Of a DNA stretch of 64,000 nucleotides, positions 20,966 to 32,190 are shown piece after piece (positions within the stretch are counted from its first letter, which is position 1; each line of letters begins with the position of its first letter). The stretch comes from Xanthostigma xanthostigma (lineage: Eukaryota; Arthropoda; Insecta; Raphidioptera; Raphidiidae): NCBI GenBank assembly GCA_963575645.1, contig OY754468.1:7626001-7690000 (forward strand). The letters are read 5' to 3'. The translations under genes were made by a program, and so were the position numbers. The notes under the pieces were generated by a model that saw nothing but the letters and a program-made list of their open reading frames with translations, made no database searches and was not told the origin of the DNA.

Positions 20966-21524
20966 GTTAAAAGTTTAATCCGGCACTGCGTGCATGTAAA
21001 GCAGCTATTTTAAGGGTAGTGCAAAAAATATGCAACCTTGTACTGTTAGCTTTAACTTTCATTTAGTTCACCATAACAAGTAGCCTCATTGGGTTAACTT
21101 TTATTATGTGTTTTATATAATAAATAGTCGCGGTGTTATTGTTTACCATATACGGCTTAAGTTAAAGTATATATCAAAACCCATAATTATATATACCTAT
21201 TACCTATGTGCGGATACACATCGTAGGTTTTTAATATAATATTGTATTTTAGCGAGATTTTAGATATAGGGATATCCATTGAATTCACAAACATGTTCCA
21301 TGTTCAACTTTTGTGCTTTTTTTATAAATAGAAAAAATAGTCGAAAACTGGATAATGCTGGATAGGCCCACCTGCCCCCTCCCCCTCTTGCTACGTCATA
21401 GGCTTGTTCTGGGTCCTTTAACCGAAAATCAACCTTTGAATTGGTCCTCTATCTATAATCAACTCCGTTGTTCAGATATCACCGCTTGTCGAATAGCAAC
21501 TCTTTTATCGTAGACTAGTGGCCC
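20966..21524. other. Nothing recognised
   Basis: No supported feature. Confidence 0.4.
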
Positions 21525-21720
21525 AATCCCGCTTCGCCCGAATTTCTAGATTGCCACCGTTTTTCCGTCGACTTATTTGCAAAATTGGTCCCCACGAAAA
21601 CGCTTTTATTTTAACGCGATAATATATAGCCTATGTTCATCTTGAAGGTTCATTCTAAATAGCGGTGAAAGAATTTTTCAAATAGGCGCAGTGGTTCCGG
21701 AGTTTACCCTCACAAAATTT
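21525..21720 (-). mobile_element. Helitron family 2, 3' end (minus strand)
   Basis: The minus strand ends in AATTCGGGCGAAGCGGGATT followed by GGGCCACTAG|T; the body matches 15823-16050. It lies almost back-to-back with the family-3 Helitron that follows. Confidence 0.7.
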
Positions 21721-21721
21721 G

Positions 21722-22110
21722 CACTCTCTCTTTATAATCTTTAGTATAAAAATCTCGTGTCACGATGTTCGTCTGCACTAATCTCCGCAAACACTGAACT
21801 GATTTTAATGAAATTTTGTAAATATGTCTTGCTTGATCCAACTTTGTTTTCTCAAAAAAAAAAACTGTTTTAGTAACATGCAACCACATCTGATAGAATT
21901 TACTCAAAGCTATTAGTTCAGAAGCAAACAAAAAAACTGTTTTAATACCGAGTAGCGACATCTGACAGAGTTCGCTCAAAGCTATTAGTTCGGAAGCAAA
22001 TCTGGTAGAATTTGCTCAAAGCTATTAGTTCAGGACGCCGGGTCGCAAACGAAATACATTTTGCAGAATTATATCTATCGCACCCGGGTGAAACCGGGAC
22101 GGACCGCTAG
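21722..22110 (+). mobile_element. Helitron family 3, copy 1
   Basis: From a TCTTTATAATC..AAAATCTCGTGTCAC-type 5' end to CACCCGGGTGAAACCGGGAC and GGACCGCTAG|T. The internal unit ATTTACTCAAAGCTATTAGT is repeated three times (21896, 21977 and 22014). Matches 37963-38380. Confidence 0.75.
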
Positions 22111-23239
22111 TATCATAGTATGTAGATTGGTATGACTTGGTCATACTAACTATCCATAAACAGTTGCAGTTTATATTTCAATAAAACGGGTCGAGGCTAT
22201 GTAAATACTCTGAAATTAAACCGAAACACGCGGAACGTATTTAGATCATGTAAACATTGCTTTAATGAATATTTTTATAAATGGCATGTTTTTATTTCAA
22301 AAACAAAAGACATTTCAATAATATTACAAGAAAAGAAGTTAAATTGAAATAAAACACGGCCTTCTGGATAATAAAACCATTGCGTGTTTTGTATTATTAA
22401 ATTAAAAAATATTTAAATAAATATAATCATACGTTAGAATCAAAGTCATCGAGAGAGAAAAATAATGAAATATAATTTCCACTATAAAATAGATGAAAAA
22501 AAATTCCTTTCTCTCCTGTTGCAATTGTTCTGTGATTTAAATTTTAAGGTAGGTAGTTAACTCACGACAGTCGTAGACAAAAGTAGAGCGTAATAGTAAG
22601 AGATTCTTCGTGCATTTTTGTAAGAAAATGTACCCAACACATCAAATTCAAATGTTATTTCATTCCTTGGACAAAAAAATGTATGGAATAGGTCAAATAC
22701 ACTGTCAATATAATACATTTCAAGTTATTATACAATTGTTGAAAATAAAAGAAATAAATGAGCAAAATAACAATAAATTTAAAAAATATAACAATAAATA
22801 TAAAAAATAACAATACATTTCTAAGCTTTAATATACAGATACACTCCTATACGATTACAATTTATTGCAAGTACAATACAAATATTTTTATTTTAAAAAT
22901 CTATATATTTTTTTAACAAATCGGTAAAAAATTCAGTTTTTTATTTTTAAATCGTAATTTTTGAATTTACAACGCATTAGTTTTTAAAAACTGCACTAAG
23001 AACCGTTTTCGAGATATTCTGGAATGAACACGTTTTTTGGAATATGTTTTTAGCAGTTTACAATTCTTGTAAAAATCGTTGTTTTTCTCGTCCAAAATTC
23101 TGTATTTGTAGCCAACGATCCTGTTGTCTACTAATTATTATTATACTCTTTTTTATTGTGAAAATTTATTCAGTTATACATATTATATTAATAAGCAATT
23201 TCACACGCAATAAATTATAAATAAGGCACATTGATGCCC
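22111..23239. other. Nothing recognised; A/T-rich
   Basis: Includes a low-complexity tract of AATAACAATAAATTTAAAAA units at 22755-22820. The ORF at 22610-22810 ends in this tract and is not supported. Confidence 0.45.
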
Positions 23240-23500
23240 ATATTCACCGAACACTATTAAATATAGAAGTTATTAATCTTGGAACAAATTTATACGCTAG
23301 AAAAAAATTTACTTTCAATTCACCAGGAAAATTATCACGTAGAAAACTTAGTTAAAGAATAAATATACACTGCACTATACTCCTTGCTCTTTTTGTTAAA
23401 TATTTTGACGTTCACCTAAAAATCCGACCGATGACGTTAGTGTAGGTAAACGTCAAAAAAAGTTTCACAAAATAATAATGATTTTTCCTAACCTAATTGC
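23240..23500 (-). repeat. Dispersed ~250-bp MITE-like repeat, copy 2
   Basis: Inverse of 3965-4216, including the GAACACTATTAAATATAGAAGT end and the ATCCGACCGATGACGTTAGT block. Confidence 0.75.
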
Positions 23501-23603
23501 ACACAAAACCTCCACTAACTTAAATGTTTTACAACTATACACTTCACAAAAGGTTAATAAACAACACATAAATAAATTCCCAAGAGCAACTGTAAATATA
23601 ATA

Positions 23604-23712
23604 CTTCACTAAATAAAATTATCGACCAATTTTCAGACAATATATTGTCTAAAAAATGGGCGATAATTTTATTTATTGAAGAGTTCTAATCAGACGTTAA
23701 TCAAAGATTTGT
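23604..23712. repeat. Compact hairpin related to the outer 13.6-14.1 kb MITE
   Basis: AAATAAAATTATCGACCAAT is mirrored after ATATTGTCT by GGGCGATAATTTTATTT, followed by GAAGAGTTCTAATCAGACGT, which also follows the 14.1-kb copy. It is the same family without the nested insertions. Confidence 0.75.
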
Positions 23713-24260
23713 ATAATACTTCACGTTTGTAGGTTAGGTATTATGATTTATGCGGCGACCATTATTATTTTATCAGGCGAATAAATATTTATACCCTGGA
23801 AGTAAGACAGAATAGATTTATACCTGCAGTAAAAATAATTATGGTTGATGAATTGAATTATCGCTATTTGTTCGGAGGAATAGCACGTTCGGTGAATATG
23901 GCCCTGAGTGATATTTCTCGTGTGGAGAGACCAAGTGCATTTGTAAACATAATTGACATTCCATGAGCGATTTGCTTCCTACTCGTCTCTCACGTGTAGG
24001 GACGTTTAACTATTACTAATTATCACCACAGTTCGATTAACATTGATTCGCACAGATATACACAATGCCTCTACATACATCAATATTATTTGTATACACG
24101 TGATTTATTGTTGCGTTTTCCGATTCATGTCGAAAGAGATTGCGTCGAGTATAGTCATTGGATTAGTGATTTTGTTATCGTAGGCGCGCTTAAAAAATTG
24201 TCTAAATAGAGTACACTGTACATCTAAGATGCTTCGATATAATGCAAAGTGTTTCAACAA
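23713..24260. other. Nothing recognised
   Basis: Non-coding, no clear repeat. Confidence 0.4.
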
Positions 24261-24265
24261 TCCCG

Positions 24266-24345
24266 GAACAGCAATCTATCTCCTTGCCAAATTTTATCGA
24301 AATCTGTTCAGCGGTAATAAACAAACAAACTCACATTCGCATGTG
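24266..24345 (-). mobile_element. Helitron family 4, 5' fragment (minus)
   Basis: Inverse of 12815-12915: CTCCTTGCCAAATTTTATCG, CTGTTCAGCGGTAA, CTCACATTCGCAT. Confidence 0.65.
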
Positions 24346-24474
24346 ACCTGTGCGAATTATTCGCACTAAATAAGTATAATAATTATCACTTTACAAAATT
24401 ATTTTTTTAATAATGATTGCAGGTATTCAATTCGTTTCTAATTTTTTACACTGCTTATAACGTTCTTCTTTTTG

Positions 24475-24770
24475 TTGTATTACAATATGAAGCTCAGATG
24501 ACAGATCGAAGAAATATTTTACTAAAATTGTCATATAGAGGCGCAAGTAGCAAGAGCGTTGAGCTAAGCCGTCAGATGGCATCATGCAGCATTGCTGTGA
24601 CGTTGTTCAGCGTTGCTCGCTGTTTCAAAATTATAGCCGTCAGATGGCAGTATGCAGTATTGTGTCTGTTGTATTACAATACGAAGGTCAGATGACAGAT
24701 CGAAGTGTTGACGTTGTTTCAAAATTAAAGCCGTCAGATGGCAGACGTTGTTCAGCGTTGCTATATTTTA
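24475..24770. repeat. Imperfect tandem with GCCGTCAGATGGCA units
   Basis: GTTGTATTACAATAYGAAG followed by CAGATGACAGATCGAAG occurs at 24475 and again about 190 bp on. GCCGTCAGATGGCA occurs at about 24568, 24637 and 24731, each near CAGCATTG/GTTCAGCGTTGC. Short ORFs here follow the repeat. The unit lies inside a Helitron-like segment ending at 24966. Confidence 0.7.
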
Positions 24771-24934
24771 ATTAATTTACAAAAACAAAAGCGATAATAA
24801 ATTTTTTAGTTGTCGATGTCAGTAGAGCCAGCAATTATCTGTAAAATGATATATAATTTATGTGGAGAAATTATGAGGTTTTTTCTAAAAAGGGAGGCAA
24901 ACATCTTTAACCTTAGTGTATTAATATATATGAT

Positions 24935-24966
24935 ACCGCGCGGACGAAGTCGCGGACAACCGCTAG
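24935..24966 (+). mobile_element. Helitron 3' terminus
   Basis: A CCGCGCGGACGAAGTCGCGG hairpin followed by ACAACCGCTAG|T. The 5' end of this element was not found; the tandem at 24475-24770 is probably internal to it. Confidence 0.7.
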
Positions 24967-25549
24967 TAAAATAATAACCGAAAGAAAAACTTTTACGGTA
25001 AAAATTTCTTTTGTTTATTTAGCCATCGATCTTTCACAAATCTCTTTTTGCACAGTTACGACAGTATTCCGTTAGCATAATATCGATCACGTCTGTCAAT
25101 CATCTTTGTCATTTCACAGCTAATATTAACAATGCTATTCACACTGTCGACTGCCGAGTGTCGATCGTACAACAAGATAAATACCTTTACACAGAAATTA
25201 AATGCCAATATTTCACAACTGATTTATGACGTTCCAAACGGAACGGTTGGCGTTCCCCAATTCGCTTCGAGTATAAATGTCGTGACGTGCCTATTGTTCA
25301 AGCTGTAATATTTGCAAATTGAACTAATAGAGATTTGTTTCTATAGGTATACAGAATGATTTTTTAGTTGATTCTTTTTGGATTTTACTCCTAATCAATT
25401 GGTGAGGCGTTTCGCTCCACCGCTTCAAGTGTAGCGTTACGCTCGTCCGCTTCAAAAGAGACAAACATATATATCTGTAGGATTTAACGTGCGAAAGAAT
25501 GAGATGGAATACATTACACAGCGTATCTAAGGAGTAAACTAACATTAAT
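24967..25549. other. Nothing recognised
   Basis: A GAGTATAAATG motif at about 25268 resembles a TATA box, but no gene follows it. The ORF at 25324-25554 (minus) has no recognisable features. Confidence 0.4.
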
Positions 25550-25762
25550 AACAAATAGTAAAAACAAAAAAAAAAAACGTTAAAATTCTACAAAATATTT
25601 TCTCTTCTCAACGATTGTTTAGGTCTTAGGACATTCAGTCCATCATCAGGAGTATACAGACATAAATACTGATGATGAACTTAATGTCCGAAACTATCGT
25701 TGAGAAGAGAAAATATTTTGTAGAATTTTCACGTGTTTTTGTTTTTACTATTTATTATTCTA
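25550..25762. repeat. Hairpin MITE with hammerhead-like core
   Basis: Arms run from AACAAATAGTAAAAAC to its mirror at about 25745-25762, with the inner stem ATTCTACAAAATATTTTCTC/CTTCTCAACGAT. On plus, CTGATGA at 25669, one T, a GAAC/GTCC stem, then GAAAC at 25690. On minus the partner arm has CTGATGA, T and a perfect GGAC/GTCC stem, but its GAAAC is mutated. Confidence 0.85.
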
Positions 25763-26399
25763 CCAAGTGCCGAGTAAAAAATCAGTGCAAATTAAGTTAT
25801 ATTAATAGTACCTACACACCGATTCCACGCGAACGAAGTCGCGGGTTTTAAGTTTTGTATGTAAAAGTAAAAGCCAGAAAAATTAGACAGTAATTATTTT
25901 AACGATGGTATAATGTTTTGTAACTTTTACATAAATTAAAATTGAAAAAGCTATTTTAGAAATTTTAAAATGGCGAACAGGAAAATTGTGAAAAGTTAAC
26001 GAGTTTAATTATATTGCGGAAACAAGATTTTCATTTTAAAGCGATCAGTCATCTGGCAGCCGTAAATATCTTGCCAGTTTTTCTCACTCACACACAGCGA
26101 GAGAGACATGCGTCTAGTCTACTTGCACCCGTTTCATATATTGCTAATTTTATACAAATTACGTGTACTTGAAAATGTTTGTGTACATTGATGTTTGATG
26201 CATAAATAAATTATACTAATTGTGTCCGCTCCGGTGCAATGTGTGCCAGAGCTCAGTGGCGCGCTAGAATTCCACAGAACAGGGATTAAGGAGTTATTAC
26301 TGGAATTTAATTTGTTCGTTATATGAAACCAAAAATAGGCGCGTAGGTTGTGTCGGGGATCTAATACCCGACTCTAATGTTCGATCACAAGAATAAAAA
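25763..26399. other. Mostly unrecognised; Helitron-type terminal hairpin remnant
   Basis: ACGCGAACGAAGTCGCGGG at about 25828-25846 resembles a Helitron 3' hairpin without the CTAG end. The rest is unassigned. Confidence 0.4.
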
Positions 26400-26940
26400 A
26401 ACACGAATATGCTTTAGACCACACGACTGAAGTAAAATTTCTTCCTGCCATAATTTATTATTATTCACCCGAAAAAATATGAACTTTAAAATGAATTAAA
26501 AATTTTATTCACTTTAAACGTAGAATATTACATAAAAATAATGAAAACAAAAGTAATACATTGCAATTACTTAGCTCTCGTTGGATTTTAGTCACCCGAT
26601 AACGCCACTGGCAAGTAAAGGCAACCTGATGGCGCCAAGCATGTGTCATTCTATTGTTAGTACTGCTTATATTTTCGTCCACCTGATGGCGCCACTAGCC
26701 AGTGAAGTATTTGTTGAGGAAGAGAGAAAGAGGGAAAATGTGCGCGCGCACCTCTCTCTCTTGCCCCTACAGTAATATACGAAACGTAACTCTCTCTCTT
26801 TCTATCTTCACTAACTTATATCTCCCTCTCAACTTCCGTTCGCCTCGCCCGATCACGCACTTTCCGTAGACTTTCTTGTCAGGCATTCACCAGCTTACTC
26901 TCCAAGTCAAGCGTGCCTAAAGAAGTTTTATTTCAAAAAA
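26400..26940 (-). repeat. ~500-bp dispersed repeat, copy 2 (inverted)
   Basis: Inverse of 5340-5830, with the same order of blocks including the GATGGCGCCACTAGCCAGTG tandem units. It has extra GAGAGAG/CTCTCTC tracts around 26730-26800. The 64-codon ORF at 26581-26775 lies on the repeat. Confidence 0.8.
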
Positions 26941-27144
26941 TAAATAACCAGAAGCATAACTTGAACCGGTGCCTTTTATGTGGCTATTGACGGATATGCG
27001 AACTTGGTTTAAATAAAAGATGACATTTTATTGCTTTTCTATAAGCTCACCTACTTATTTAATTGAAATATTTGTGGTTTTGTTTAAAAAAAATATTTTT
27101 GCTATCATAGCAAGTACAATTTTATACTTAAATAGTCTAGACGA

Positions 27145-27190
27145 AGTAACTAAAGGCCGCTGCACACGAGGCTGGAAACACTGCTTGGAT
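27145..27190 (+). repeat. Repeat family B, short fragment
   Basis: AAAGGCCGCTGCACACGAGG then CTGGAAACACTGC, the end motif of family B (20.75, 37.4, 39.8-40.2 and 60.2 kb). Confidence 0.6.
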
Positions 27191-27702
27191 TTCTTTTGTT
27201 CACTATTTGAAATTTTAATATGTGGCCATGAATTAATTTAATTTTTATCACCCTGAAGACTTGTTGACAATCTCGTAAATATTAATTTCTCCAATCTTCA
27301 TGTCAAGTAGTTAATTAATTATTAATAATAACAGGTAAATAGTGTATAGAAGATTAATCTCCTTTACTTCTAACGAACCAGGAACTTTAATTCCAACCTA
27401 CAACAACGCCTTTATATTCCGATTTAATTCTCTCTCTCTCATTTTCTCTCTCTCTCTCTCTCTGTTTAATACCAGACTTGATCTGACCAAATTTGTTAAT
27501 ATATATAACATTATTATTTACAGTACAAAAGTCGCAATATGAGGCTGGGATATTTTTGCAAACAACATGCACATTCCACATGAGTCACAAAAACATTACA
27601 TTCGAGATACATACTACATTTTATGCGCGTACCTATAAACATTGGTCCTGTTCTCAACCATTACAGAGATAGAGGGGTAAACAAAATTATTTTTATTATA
27701 TA
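27191..27702. other. Nothing recognised except a (CT)n tract
   Basis: A CTCTCT microsatellite at 27428-27464, interrupted by ATTTT. ORFs crossing it on both strands are artefacts. Confidence 0.5.
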
Positions 27703-28425
27703 CTAGCGGTCCCGCCCGGTTTCACCCGGGTGCAAAAGAACGAATGGGGAAGGAAGGGACATGAGCACGCACATTCATCTTAGTTTACCGAGATGAATGT
27801 TGTGTCCAAACTTCATAATGATCGGAGTTTTTGTCGTTAAAAAGCAGTATTTATACTTTTTTTAAGTAATAAATTTCTTTTAATATAATAAATATTTAAT
27901 TGAAAACATTGTAGGGAAATCATTTTTATATATTATAGGTACATATATAGTAATTGTAACAGTTTTAAAATGAGCTATTAATTAGATTTATTTAATTTTA
28001 ATTAGTCGTAATCAAATTTTATAAAATTGAAATGTGAGCCTTAGAAGAAAGCAATGTAGAAAATAAAAAATATATATATATATTCGCCGACGTGGGGCTT
28101 GAACCCAAGACCCTGGCATTAAGAGTCCGCTCTACCGATTGAGCTATCCGGTCTTGTGAACGTCACGCGCTAATATTGCAACATATAGTTAAGGCATTTC
28201 ACCTGATAATATTTGTCGGACGACTAATTTTGAGATACATCTTGCAACATTTTTTATTGATGTTCCGCTCCAATTTGTCGTAGTGTTATATTATATAGCC
28301 TATAGCCTTTCTCGATAAATGGGCTATCCAACAAAAAACATTTTTTTCAATTCGAACCAGTAGTTTCTGAGATTAGCGCGTTCAACCAAACAAACAAACT
28401 CTTCAGCTTTATATATTAGTATAGA
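27703..28425 (-). mobile_element. Helitron family 1, full-length copy with tRNA-Lys segment
   Basis: On the minus strand it starts TCTATACTAATATATAAAGC (ending 28425) and finishes CACCCGGGTGAAACCGGGCG then GGACCGCTAG|T at 27703. 723 bp. It includes the tRNA-Lys pseudogene (28085-28153) and the following ATATATTTTTTATTTTCTAC/ATTTAATTGAAAAC body. No Rep/helicase ORF. It is the best reference copy of this family in the window. Confidence 0.85.
28085..28153 (-). pseudogene. tRNA-Lys(CTT)-like segment in Helitron
   Basis: The minus strand reads GACCGGATAGCTCAATCGGT, then AGAGC, an anticodon loop with CTCTTAA (anticodon CTT retained), and the T-arm box GGTTCAAGCCCC. About three bases of the 5' anticodon stem are missing compared with a normal tRNA-Lys, so the cloverleaf is broken. 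Confidence 0.7.
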
Positions 28426-28804
28426 TAATAAGTAGGCTAGATTTTATAGTTTTCAAGAATGTAACCGTTTACTTCTTAAACACAAGTCAGCTCTCTGATG
28501 AATAGGTCGGGTCGCTCTATGAATGGATGCGGGTCTGTTCGATCGAGTAATGCGTCTCTAGTGCTTACTTTACAGTTTACTCAGCCTTTAACTTCAACAA
28601 GAAAGTAGGTACGTACCTACGTACGTTTATGGTGAACAGTGTTTGCAATCCACACGTGGAGAATTTTATTCACTTATGGAGTGTCCAAGTTTCGAACAGA
28701 ATTTCAGTAAAAAAAGTATCCGCTATAATAAAACGGTTTCTTTACATGGAATTCAGTACGGCCGTTACATGAGATAAGTCAAGGCTACGAAACGTTCTGT
28801 CTTC
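28426..28804. other. Nothing recognised
   Basis: Includes the small palindrome TACGTACCTACGTACGT near 28610; otherwise unassigned. Confidence 0.4.
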
Positions 28805-29200
28805 TGAAGTCATATATCTATTAATTAACTATATGAATCATTGCCTATCTACTCAATATGCGGTGAGTGAACGCAACAAAGCGTATCGAAAATATATCTG
28901 CGTCTCTTTTTTCGATGTAATTCCCCGATTTCTCCGATGATAGGATCGGTTGTTGTACTTGCATTCAATCTGAATAAAGTATCTCTGTTTCAAAAACTTT
29001 GTCTTTTTCTATGACGTTAACATGGGCGTACCCTGCTTTTGGCCCAGGAGGAGGCAAATTAGAAATTTCTTAAGCCGGGTCCCCCGTGCTTGTTTTGCCC
29101 TCCTGGATACGCCAGTGCTTACGGCGTAAAAACAGACAGAAGTATATGTTTGCACCCTAATAGTTCGATTGCGATTTTATTCCTATGCTCGGTATGTCTG
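28805..29200 (+). repeat. Dispersed repeat, copy 3
   Basis: Same family as 6040-6370 and 7250-7560. It contains GTGAGTGAACGCAACAAAGC, ATGACGTTAACATGGGCGTA and TGCTTGTTTTGCCCTCCTGG. The copy shares the outer segment with the 7.3-kb copy. Confidence 0.75.
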
Positions 29201-29641
29201 AAGTAAACCTGCATCTTTGATATCAACGAATCATTCAAACGTTGTCATGTTTTAGAGTTGTCTCGTGCTACTCATTGCGTTGGAGCGGTGTTGTGAATCT
29301 TTGTGTTTTCTAAAAATCTAAAAGCGTTGGTACCAATATAACTAAATGTAATTTTGACAAAGCTTGTTGCGTCATTTTCTAACTAATTTTAGCTGAAAAC
29401 AGTCCTCCGTAGAATATGTAATTATCATGGACGTAAATAAGACAGTGTCTTGTTCACATTAGTGCAACATGCATTTATCATCTTAGAGAGAGATACACCA
29501 TTAATATAACTAACAATTCTATGGACATAATGTAACAGCATAATACATATAATTAGTCTTTATAGTAGTATTTTAAAATTACTGTTTGTTTTTTTTTTAC
29601 TTGAAATAAACACGAGTTAGAAAAAATGCGACAGAAACAAA
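29201..29641. other. Nothing recognised
   Basis: No gene or clear repeat. Confidence 0.4.
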
Positions 29642-29683
29642 TGAACTGGTCATTGAAACAATAATTGTTTCAATGACCAGTTC
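29642..29683. repeat. Short perfect hairpin
   Basis: AACTGGTCATTGAAACAAT is directly followed by its complement ATTGTTTCAATGACCAGTT, nearly loopless. Confidence 0.85.
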
Positions 29684-29689
29684 AGAAGC

Positions 29690-30355
29690 AAATCTCGCGA
29701 GATTGGGGCTCAGAAGAGATCTCACGAGTTTATGAATAACAATACCGCGAGATCTCGCCAATTTCGAGATTTCGCGAGATTGTCAGTTTTGTGTGTTTAT
29801 TCTTCTAAATAGTCACAATATTTGAATAAATTAGGAAAAAAATAATAAGAATTATAGGTATTATGAAATAAACATTTATTTTTACGAATTTTTTCAATAA
29901 AATTTTGTGTATTTAACATTTTTTTTAATAAACTTTTAAGTAGTAAACTTTGACGTATCTTATCAAATAATAAACGAAATAAACAACCAGTGTTCTCCTC
30001 TAATATCAATCAAAAATCTTTTAATAATAAAACAGTTCTTTTATAACAAAACAACAAGAAGACAAAAACTAAAATGAAACTTATTAGCTAAGTTGAGTTG
30101 ACTATTAAACTGAGATATTATCAATTAGTAAAGAAAACTATACTTACTCAGAAATCTATTAGAAATTAGAGGTCAATTAACAAAATATACCAATCTAATG
30201 AAAGGCTTGGCTTGTTCAGTTCACATCACACTCCATTATTAGGAATTATTTTGAAAGTAGCTTCGAATAAGACGTTTTTATGCTCGAGTGCAATCTCGAA
30301 AAACTTGCGAGATCTCGCCCATTTTTCGGCCGAGATCTCGCAAGAACAAGATTGC
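29690..30355. mobile_element. MITE-like element with GCGAGATCTCGC clusters at both ends
   Basis: Several copies of the palindrome GCGAGATCTCGC and half-sites cluster at 29690-29790 and again in mirrored form at 30285-30355. The roughly 490-bp interior is A/T-rich and contains an unsupported minus ORF (29797-30009). Sub-terminal clusters of a palindromic motif are typical of transposase-binding arrays. Confidence 0.6.
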
Positions 30356-30369
30356 ATTCCCTAAACAGC

Positions 30370-30560
30370 TGACGCTGATAGAATTTACTCAAAGCTATTT
30401 ATTTAGCTTTGAGTAAATTTTATCAGACGTCGATACGTGTTACTAAAACAGGTGTTTGGAAAAAATACCGCAATTTTGTACAAAATATTTAATAAAAATT
30501 ATCCTATAGCGTAAGTTTCAAGTTTTTTCTTCGACTTACGTTGTAAATTCGTACACTCGG
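30370..30560 (-). mobile_element. Helitron family 3 fragment (minus)
   Basis: GATAGAATTTACTCAAAGCT is immediately mirrored by AGCTTTGAGTAAATTTTATC; then come CGTGTTACTAAAACAG, ACCGCAATTTTGTACAAAAT and TATCCTATAGCGTAAG as in 38060-38180. The small hairpin suggests a rearranged end. Confidence 0.6.
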
Positions 30561-30760
30561 CTACAATATTCACTTGTTTTTACATTTATTTCTTTAGGCA
30601 ATGCCTTAATTTCTTGTCATTGACGACGACTCTGCGAATAATACAACGTATAGTGCATAAAACATGCGATGTCAACATTAAAAGGAGTTTAAAAACATGG
30701 AATCCACACAAAAAGCGCATTCCTTCGCAATGACAATCGATTTATAAAACTGTATAAACT

Positions 30761-31037
30761 TATAAATACCCGCGCACAATACTGCGTTCCATTCATGCCT
30801 CGACTACGAAAATATAAAAAACGATTACGTGCTGCGCGTCTTCAAAATATTAGTGATATTTTACCATTCCAACCCACAACAAGTGGGAATGGTACTAGTT
30901 TAGGTCACAAGTCACTTTACACAATTTTACAATATCTTTTCGTTTTGAGGTCCCCCGAATCCAAAAAACATATTTTTGGAAATACTCCGTGCATCTGTTT
31001 GTCTGTGAGCACGATACAGGTCAAACGGATGAACTGA
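30761..31037 (+). other. TATAAATA motif followed by an 80-codon ORF, unassigned
   Basis: TATAAATACCCGCGC at 30761 lies 34 bases before an ATG (30795) opening an 80-codon ORF. Its N-terminus is strongly basic (MPRLRKYKKRLRAARLQN). After about residue 50 the frame runs into repeat-like sequence (GTGCATCTGTTTGTCTGTGA) typical of dispersed elements. The TATA-to-ATG spacing leaves almost no leader, which argues against a simple promoter-gene pair. It could be the remains of a transposon gene. Confidence 0.2.
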
Positions 31038-31317
31038 TTGAAACCAAATTTTGAGAGGATGTTTGGTATGCTAATATAAAATGCCCTATTATTTTTAGGA
31101 AAAATCGGTGCATGCCCAGATGAGATATATGTTATAACGGTGTTTTTTATATAACAATGGTATTTTTTTCATAACGGCTTATTTTTCTATTTATTTTTTC
31201 AAGAAAGTCGCATTAAAATTTTTTTTCCCTAAACTTTATGGTTTCGGAAATATTTTGAAAATAAAAAAAATCAGCTGTTCTTTTGTTTTGTAGATCTGTT
31301 AGAAATAAACTAGTTAA

Positions 31318-31723
31318 GAGTATTCGTCCCTGCAAACACCCCCTGCACCCTTCATCTCAAATCTTTTCCCCTCGCCTAAAAATGGTTCGTGCTCTCCCGA
31401 CGATATTTTTGAAGCTAGAGGGTTCTAGTAAACGCCAAATGAAAGACAAAGAATCAGACTACAGATCCTTCAGGCGAATTTTTTGAAAAAAAATTCCTGA
31501 AAAAACTTACAACCTTTTGAAAAAAATAATAAGTTACGTAGGCGAAACTGTTTTTAAAAAGATTCGCCTGAAGGATCTGTAGTCTGATTCTTTGTCTTTG
31601 ATTTGGCGTTTACCAGAACCCTCTAGCTTTAAAAATAGCGTCGGGAGAGCGCGAACCGTTTTTAGGCGAGGGGAAAAGATTTGAGATGAAGGGTGCAGGG
31701 GGTGTTTGCAGGGACGAATACTC
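31318..31723. mobile_element. Foldback MITE with 163-bp arms and TTAA target duplication
   Basis: TTAA at 31314-31317 and 31724-31727 flank a 406-bp element starting GAGTATTCGTCCCTGC, with arms 31318-31480 and 31561-31723 about 95 percent identical. An 80-bp A/T-rich loop separates them. TTAA duplication suggests the piggyBac or Kolobok superfamilies. ORFs inside are incidental. Confidence 0.85.
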
Positions 31724-32010
31724 TTAAGTATGCTTTGATTAATTTTTACATGACGTGGAACATATTATGTAGGTGACGATGCCAACGAATAGCAAATATC
31801 ATTATGAAAAACTAGCCATTACCCGCGTCACGTCACGTACTATTAAAAACGTTATTTTCTTTATTATACTACTTATATCAAATGTCGACATTTTGATGTT
31901 GGAATGGTCGTGGACCCAATCGGCTGGAATTTTTAGTCTATGTCCTATTGTATCTACGTCGAAGTTTTTCACCAAATACGTTATATATGTGAATGTTTCT
32001 ATTGTTTCAG

Positions 32011-32190
32011 TGCATACTCGGCCACAACAACCACATCAATAACGAATACAAACAGCAGCAATCTGACATGGCTCCAGCGGCAACAGCAGAAACTGAAGGA
32101 GCGACGCGAGATCCAGCTGCGCGAAGAACGCCAACCCCACGAGACGAGGCTTATTTCTGAGCTTCGAACTTACAACACGGTACAACACAG
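32011..32190 (+). CDS. by: Tensin exon A (first exon recognised)
   Basis: Acceptor TTGTTTCAG (ends 32010), donor ACACAG|GTATGC. It begins with one base completing a codon and ends with two bases. It encodes 59 whole residues, starting [14 protein letters not shown] followed by a charged Gln/Arg/Glu helix-like stretch ([16 protein letters not shown]). It belongs to the gene because its phase joins exon B exactly; on sequence alone it is only moderately convincing. Confidence 0.8.

Noticed and set aside
25268..25276. TATA-box promoter
   Set aside because: A single TATAAAT motif in A/T-rich DNA with no downstream gene.
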